Positions 60,399 through 64,000 of a DNA stretch of 64,000 nt are shown piece after piece. Below the pieces are notes generated by a model. That model saw only the letters and a program-made list of their open reading frames with translations. It made no database searches and was not told the origin of the DNA. The position numbers and the translations under genes were made by a program. The DNA is from Lutispora sp003527145. GTDB lineage: Bacteria > Bacillota > Clostridia > Lutisporales > Lutisporaceae. The stretch is from NCBI GenBank assembly GCA_029983695.1, contig JASBZB010000015.1, forward strand, positions 33,890 to 97,889, read 5' to 3'. How positions within the stretch are numbered: position 1 is the first letter of the stretch; every line of letters begins with the position of its first letter.

Positions 60399-61604
60399 TT
60401 ATTCGTATCTCAATGCTTCTATGGGGTCAAGCTTAGCGGCTTTGTTTGCCGGGTACAATCCAAAGAATATACCTACCGCTGAGGAGAAGGCGACGGCTGT
60501 TACAAGTATCATAGGTGATACGGAAGCCTTAACCTTTATCAGGGGACCTACTAAAGTTCCCAATCCTACACCCAGCCCCAATCCTATTGTACCGCCAATG
60601 AGGCAAAGTATCAAGGACTCTGTAAGAAATTGGAGAAGTATATCCTTTCTCTTTGCTCCCAAGGCTTTTCTTATGCCTATCTCCCTGGTCCTCTCGGTGA
60701 CGGAAACCAGCATTATATTCATGACTCCTATTCCGCCGACCAGAAGGGATATGCCTGCGATGGCTCCTATTACGGCAGTGAAGGTTCCTAATACATTGTT
60801 TATCATATCAAGCTCCTTGAAGCCTTCCTCTGCGTAGTATACATCCTTGCTTCTATGGGAATTCTCCAGAAGCTTTACTATTTTTTTGGCTGTTTCGCTT
60901 AAGTCTGCAGAGTTGTCGACTTTTGCAGTCATATATGACAAATTGTAGTCGAATATCCTATCAAGTACGGTGATGGGCATTACGCCTATAGAGGGCGTAT
61001 AGCCTCCGAACATGCCCGCCACTTCACCTTCATCCGATTTCAACACTCCTATTACGGTTAAGCTTAAGCTTGTATCTTTAAATTTTGTCGATACTTTTTC
61101 TCCTACTGCATCAGTCCTTCCAAAAAGCTCTAGAGCCGCTTTTTCATCGATGAGTATGACCTGTCTGCCGCTCTGTATATCTCCGGTAGTCAGAGGGCGT
61201 CCGTGCAGGATCTTTGTCCTGGCTATTTTGAAGTAATCTTCTGTAGTGGTCTCAATGCTTATGTCTTTGCTTTTCTTGCCTGCCTTTACTTTATCATAAA
61301 ACCCATAGGAGGGGATTATGCCTGTAATTTCCGGCAGTTTGGATTTCAGCATTTCTATATCATCCATGGTGAAATAGTCGCTGTCCCTGACTTCTTCTGC
61401 TCTGCTGTTGACCCTTACATTTATGGTGCTTTTGCCTATGTCCTCAAATTGCCCTATTATGGCATTCTTGCCGCCCTGCCCTATGGATACTATGGTGATC
61501 ACCGAGGATATGCCGATGATTATTCCCAGCATGGTGAGAAAGGTGCGCATTTTATTGGATTTCACGCTGTAGAGGGCAGATTTGAAGCTTTCTATAATAT
61601 TCAT
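60399..61604 (-). CDS. MacB-type ABC transporter permease, module 2
   Basis: A 401-residue MacB permease: KSNKMRTFLTMLGIIIGISSVI at the front, a MacB_PCD extracellular domain (about 45-270), three C-terminal helices with ERTREIGIRKALGAKRKDIL, and the end YPANKAAKLDPIEALRYE. It overlaps the ATP-binding gene by four bases (ATGA), so the two are translationally coupled. It is related to but distinct from the module 1 permease. Confidence 0.92.
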   Translation of the reverse strand: MNIIESFKSALYSVKSNKMRTFLTMLGIIIGISSVITIVSIGQGGKNAIIGQFEDIGKSTINVRVNSRAEEVRDSDYFTMDDIEMLKSKLPEITGIIPSYGFYDKVKAGKKSKDISIETTTEDYFKIARTKILHGRPLTTGDIQSGRQVILIDEKAALELFGRTDAVGEKVSTKFKDTSLSLTVIGVLKSDEGEVAGMFGGYTPSIGVMPITVLDRIFDYNLSYMTAKVDNSADLSETAKKIVKLLENSHRSKDVYYAEEGFKELDMINNVLGTFTAVIGAIAGISLLVGGIGVMNIMLVSVTERTREIGIRKALGAKRKDILLQFLTESLILCLIGGTIGLGLGVGLGTLVGPLIKVKASVSPMILVTAVAFSSAVGIFFGLYPANKAAKLDPIEALRYE

Positions 61605-62308
61605 ATCCTCGTCTCCCTCGTTATGCGGTTTTCTACCGGCTTATCCGATATTATTTCTCCATCTCTGAAGACAACATTCCTTTTAGTGTGAGCTGCTATA
61701 TCGGCTTCGTGAGTTACCATTACTATGGTCACGCCTTCTTCATTGAGGCTCTCAAATATATCCATGATTTCTATGCTGGATTTGGTATCCAGATTTCCTG
61801 TAGGCTCATCGGCCAAAAGGATGGCTGGGCTGTTTACAAGTGCCCTCGCTATTGCTACTCTCTGCTTTTGACCGCCGGAGAGCTCATTAGGCTTATGGTG
61901 GACTCTTTCGCCCAGGCCGACTCTTTCCAATGCTTCCTTGGCTTTTTGCAGCCTCTGGGAACCAGGCATCCCCGCATAGACCATAGGCAGCTCCACATTT
62001 CCCAGGGCGGTAAGGCGCGGCAGCAGGTTAAAGGCCTGAAAGACAAAGCCTATTTTCTTATTTCTTATTTCTGCCAGTTGGGTATCGTTCAGCGTGGATA
62101 CATCTTCTCCGTCCAATATGTATTTGCCGCTTGTCATCCTGTCGAGGCATCCTATGATGTTCATCAGAGTGGATTTGCCTGAACCCGAGGCACCCATAAT
62201 GGCTACATACTCATTTTTATTTACATTCAGATTTACGGATTTCAGGGCTTCTACCTGGATAGAGCCCGTATCATATACTTTCTTAAGGTTTTCTATTTGA
62301 ATTATCAA
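61601..62308 (-). CDS. MacB/LolD-type ABC transporter ATP-binding protein, module 2
   Basis: A 235-residue ATPase with GASGSGKST, signature LSGGQKQRVAIARAL, Walker B LLADEPTGNLD and VTHEADIA. Group segments FVFQAFNLLPRLTALGNVELPM fit MacB/LolD. It is one base after the adaptor gene stop, so adaptor, ATPase, permease and TolC-like protein are made from one transcript. Confidence 0.93.
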   Translation of the reverse strand: MIIQIENLKKVYDTGSIQVEALKSVNLNVNKNEYVAIMGASGSGKSTLMNIIGCLDRMTSGKYILDGEDVSTLNDTQLAEIRNKKIGFVFQAFNLLPRLTALGNVELPMVYAGMPGSQRLQKAKEALERVGLGERVHHKPNELSGGQKQRVAIARALVNSPAILLADEPTGNLDTKSSIEIMDIFESLNEEGVTIVMVTHEADIAAHTKRNVVFRDGEIISDKPVENRITRETRI

Positions 62309-62309
62309 G

Positions 62310-63587
62310 CTACATCCCTCCGATTGTCTTCACTGTCTCTCCATCCTGGAGTCCTGCAGGCGGATTGGTAATGTACTTTTCACCTTCTTTGAGACCGGTA
62401 GTTATTTCTATTTCAAAGTCTGTTTCAAGGCCTGTTTCTATGACTCGTTTTTTGGCTATATTGTTTTCCAGAACAAATATATACTTCTTGCCTTCAGCAT
62501 CGGTTTGCACTGCTTCAAAGTTGACTGCAATACTATTTTGCTTATCCTGCAGCACTATTTCTGCATCGGCTTCATATCCGGCTTTGATCTGCTCATCCGC
62601 ATCGCTCAGGGTTATTTCAGCCAAAACCTTCGTTTCCTTGTTGGTTCCTGACATTTCTACAATAGCGGACTTACCGATTTTAGTCACCTGGCCTTCGTAT
62701 ATTTTGTCCAGGCCTTTTATTTTTATGGTTGCTCTCTGGCCTTCCTTTAGGCTTACAGCATCATATTGACTTACCTTTAGCTCTACTTTGTACTGGGATT
62801 GGTCATATATGAGAATGCTGCTTCCTGCCGTAGGATATTGATTATTTTTAGCATCCATTTTTACTATGGTACCGCTTATATTTGATTTGACATTGCTGTC
62901 TGTTATCTTATTTTGGAGGCTTTCCAGATCTGCATTGGACATTTCTATTTGCTTTTCCTGCTGATATATTTTATCGTCAAAATCCTTCAGGGAATTTTGA
63001 GCGTTATCCAATGCCAATTCCATATTCATCATAGTGGTCTGAAGATCATCCAAAGCGGATTTTGAGCTTTCAAATTCATTTTTGGAGATGAAGCCTGCCT
63101 CATAAAGCTTTATGTTTTGCTCATGCTTCCTTTTGGCATCTTCATATTTTGATTCTGTGCTTTGCAGATTAAGCTCAGCTTGCTTTACCGAATTTTCCAT
63201 GGTTTTCTTTACAGTGCTATTATCATCGTCTCTAAGCTTTTCGAGCTCCCTTTTTGCCAGATCCAGTGTTATCCTGCCTTTTTTTAACTGGCTGTTCAGG
63301 TCGCTGGCGTCAAGCTTCACCAGAAGCTGGTCCTTTTTCACTTCCTGTCCTTCCTTTACCAATACTTCCTGCACCTTTTGCGTTGATGGCAGCATAATTT
63401 CCTCCGATTCATTGGCTTTTATGTTTCCGGCTATAGATATGGATTGCACCAGGCTCTTTTTAGCTGCATCAGCGGTATTTACGATTTTGACGTTATTTTT
63501 TGCGGATAAAGCTGCTCTGGATGCAAAAAAGACAGCTATTATCAGAATAACAGCTATGATTATTACCAGTTTCTTTCTTTTTTTCAT
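62310..63587 (-). CDS. HlyD/MacA-type adaptor protein, module 2
   Basis: A 425-residue adaptor. One N-terminal helix (about 6-27), a lipoyl half-motif (VQEVLVKEGQEVKKDQLLVKLDASD), a long coiled-coil hairpin (about 85-220), the second lipoyl half (NISGTIVKMDAKNNQYPTAGS), and beta-barrel and membrane-proximal domains to the end. The coiled coil is longer than in the module 1 adaptor, which fits a design that reaches a partner protein on the outer side. AAAGGAGA lies before the ATG. Confidence 0.88.
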   Translation of the reverse strand: MKKRKKLVIIIAVILIIAVFFASRAALSAKNNVKIVNTADAAKKSLVQSISIAGNIKANESEEIMLPSTQKVQEVLVKEGQEVKKDQLLVKLDASDLNSQLKKGRITLDLAKRELEKLRDDDNSTVKKTMENSVKQAELNLQSTESKYEDAKRKHEQNIKLYEAGFISKNEFESSKSALDDLQTTMMNMELALDNAQNSLKDFDDKIYQQEKQIEMSNADLESLQNKITDSNVKSNISGTIVKMDAKNNQYPTAGSSILIYDQSQYKVELKVSQYDAVSLKEGQRATIKIKGLDKIYEGQVTKIGKSAIVEMSGTNKETKVLAEITLSDADEQIKAGYEADAEIVLQDKQNSIAVNFEAVQTDAEGKKYIFVLENNIAKKRVIETGLETDFEIEITTGLKEGEKYITNPPAGLQDGETVKTIGGM

Positions 63588-63736
63588 TGCACGATTCTCC
63601 TTTGGCTGTGTGATTCAGCATTTTTAGTCTCATATTTATATACGATTGGTTCAGGGAAATGTTTCAATATTTTTATGAATATTTTATCTGCGGCGAATTT
63701 GTAATATAAACTTAAAACAGGGCTGCTGCTCAGCAA

Positions 63737-63765
63737 TTGAATGTTTGTTTCCGGTGATATAGAAT
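63737..63765 (+). promoter_or_regulatory. Candidate sigma-A promoter for the right-edge gene
   Basis: TTGAAT at 63737-63742 and TAGAAT at 63760-63765 with 17-base spacing, 31 bases before the start. Confidence 0.45.
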
Positions 63766-63796
63766 ATAATTGGGAGAATAGTATGGAGGTGAGTTT

Positions 63797-64000
63797 TTGT
63801 TAAAATGGAGCTTTGAGAAGGCTGTAATATTTACATTGATATTGATCTTTCTCATATCTACCACCAATATTTACACTAAGTTTACCGGTATGAATTCAGA
63901 TCGTAAGAATAATGAAGCCTCTGATATTAATCCGTGGGAAGAGAGCCGCTCCATAGTTGCTTTAGTAAATGCAGACAAGCTGTACGGCCAGAAGAAGTAC
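63797..64000 (+). CDS. N-terminus of a membrane-anchored protein (runs off window)
   Basis: A frame from TTG 63797, with GGAGGTGAG upstream, is open to the edge (68 codons). It starts with a membrane helix (AVIFTLILIFLISTTNIYT, residues about 9-27) followed by a polar segment ending in VNADKLYGQKKY. This is a signal anchor of an exported protein. No family is recognisable from this part. Confidence 0.65.
   Translation, partial: MLKWSFEKAVIFTLILIFLISTTNIYTKFTGMNSDRKNNEASDINPWEESRSIVALVNADKLYGQKKY

Overview
The window looks like the chromosome of an anaerobic, amino-acid-fermenting, low-GC Firmicute (class Clostridia, of the Sedimentibacter/Tissierella/Clostridium sticklandii type). The evidence is a complete selenium-dependent D-proline reductase cluster with two in-frame TGA selenocysteine codons, many peptidases and peptide or amino-acid transporters, two sigma-54 activators with recognisable -24/-12 promoters, strong AGGAGG ribosome sites with some TTG and GTG starts, and no respiratory genes. 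No tRNA, rRNA, CRISPR array, phage or intact insertion sequence was seen. The species assignment is inference.

Layout. (1) 1-5978: 3' end of an AbgT-type transporter, then an operon of an SDR dehydrogenase, an M28-type peptidase with altered catalytic residues, a ketopantoate-reductase-like protein and an M20 amidohydrolase. (2) 6156-12149: a GNAT acetyltransferase, an RpiR regulator, a transporter remnant, a nitrilase-family amidase, and a set of serine hydrolase, dipeptide epimerase and M20 hydrolase that looks like muropeptide or dipeptide recycling. (3) 12340-16809: an HD-GYP protein with an amino-acid-type dCache sensor, dapB, and a chemoreceptor with a C-terminal cytosolic Cache-like domain. 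(4) 16883-26953: the proline reductase cluster prdR, prdC, prdA, a small protein, prdB, prdD, prdE, prdF and a TauE-like permease. PrdR probably acts on palindromic sites and a -24/-12 promoter in front of prdC. (5) 27001-33507: a dead regulator fragment, a threonine-aldolase-family enzyme behind a candidate -24/-12 promoter, a DctA-type symporter, then on the minus strand a GntR regulator, an ornithine cyclodeaminase homologue and an NhaC antiporter.

(6) 34014-42552: a second sigma-54 activator, four operator-like palindromes, a near-consensus -24/-12 promoter, and a gamma-glutamyl hydrolase plus oligopeptide ABC transporter operon. (7) 42644-50157: a chemoreceptor, a second gamma-glutamyl hydrolase, a frameshifted S-layer-like Ig-repeat protein and a 5'-truncated lipoprotein-like gene. 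(8) 50247-63587: spermidine synthesis (speD, speE), and two paralogous export modules, each with an HlyD-type adaptor, a MacB-type ATPase, a MacB-type permease and a TolC-like helical protein. A two-component system sits divergently beside the first module. A new gene begins at the right edge.

Physiological picture (inference): peptides and gamma-glutamyl compounds are imported and hydrolysed. Ornithine can give L-proline through cyclodeaminase, PrdF racemises it, and PrdA/PrdB reduce D-proline to 5-aminovalerate, with PrdC passing electrons. Regulation leans on sigma-54. The most notable signals are the PrdD/PrdE pair split exactly at the PrdA self-cleavage point, the two sets of sigma-54 regulatory DNA, and the duplicated TolC-like export modules in an apparently single-membrane lineage.
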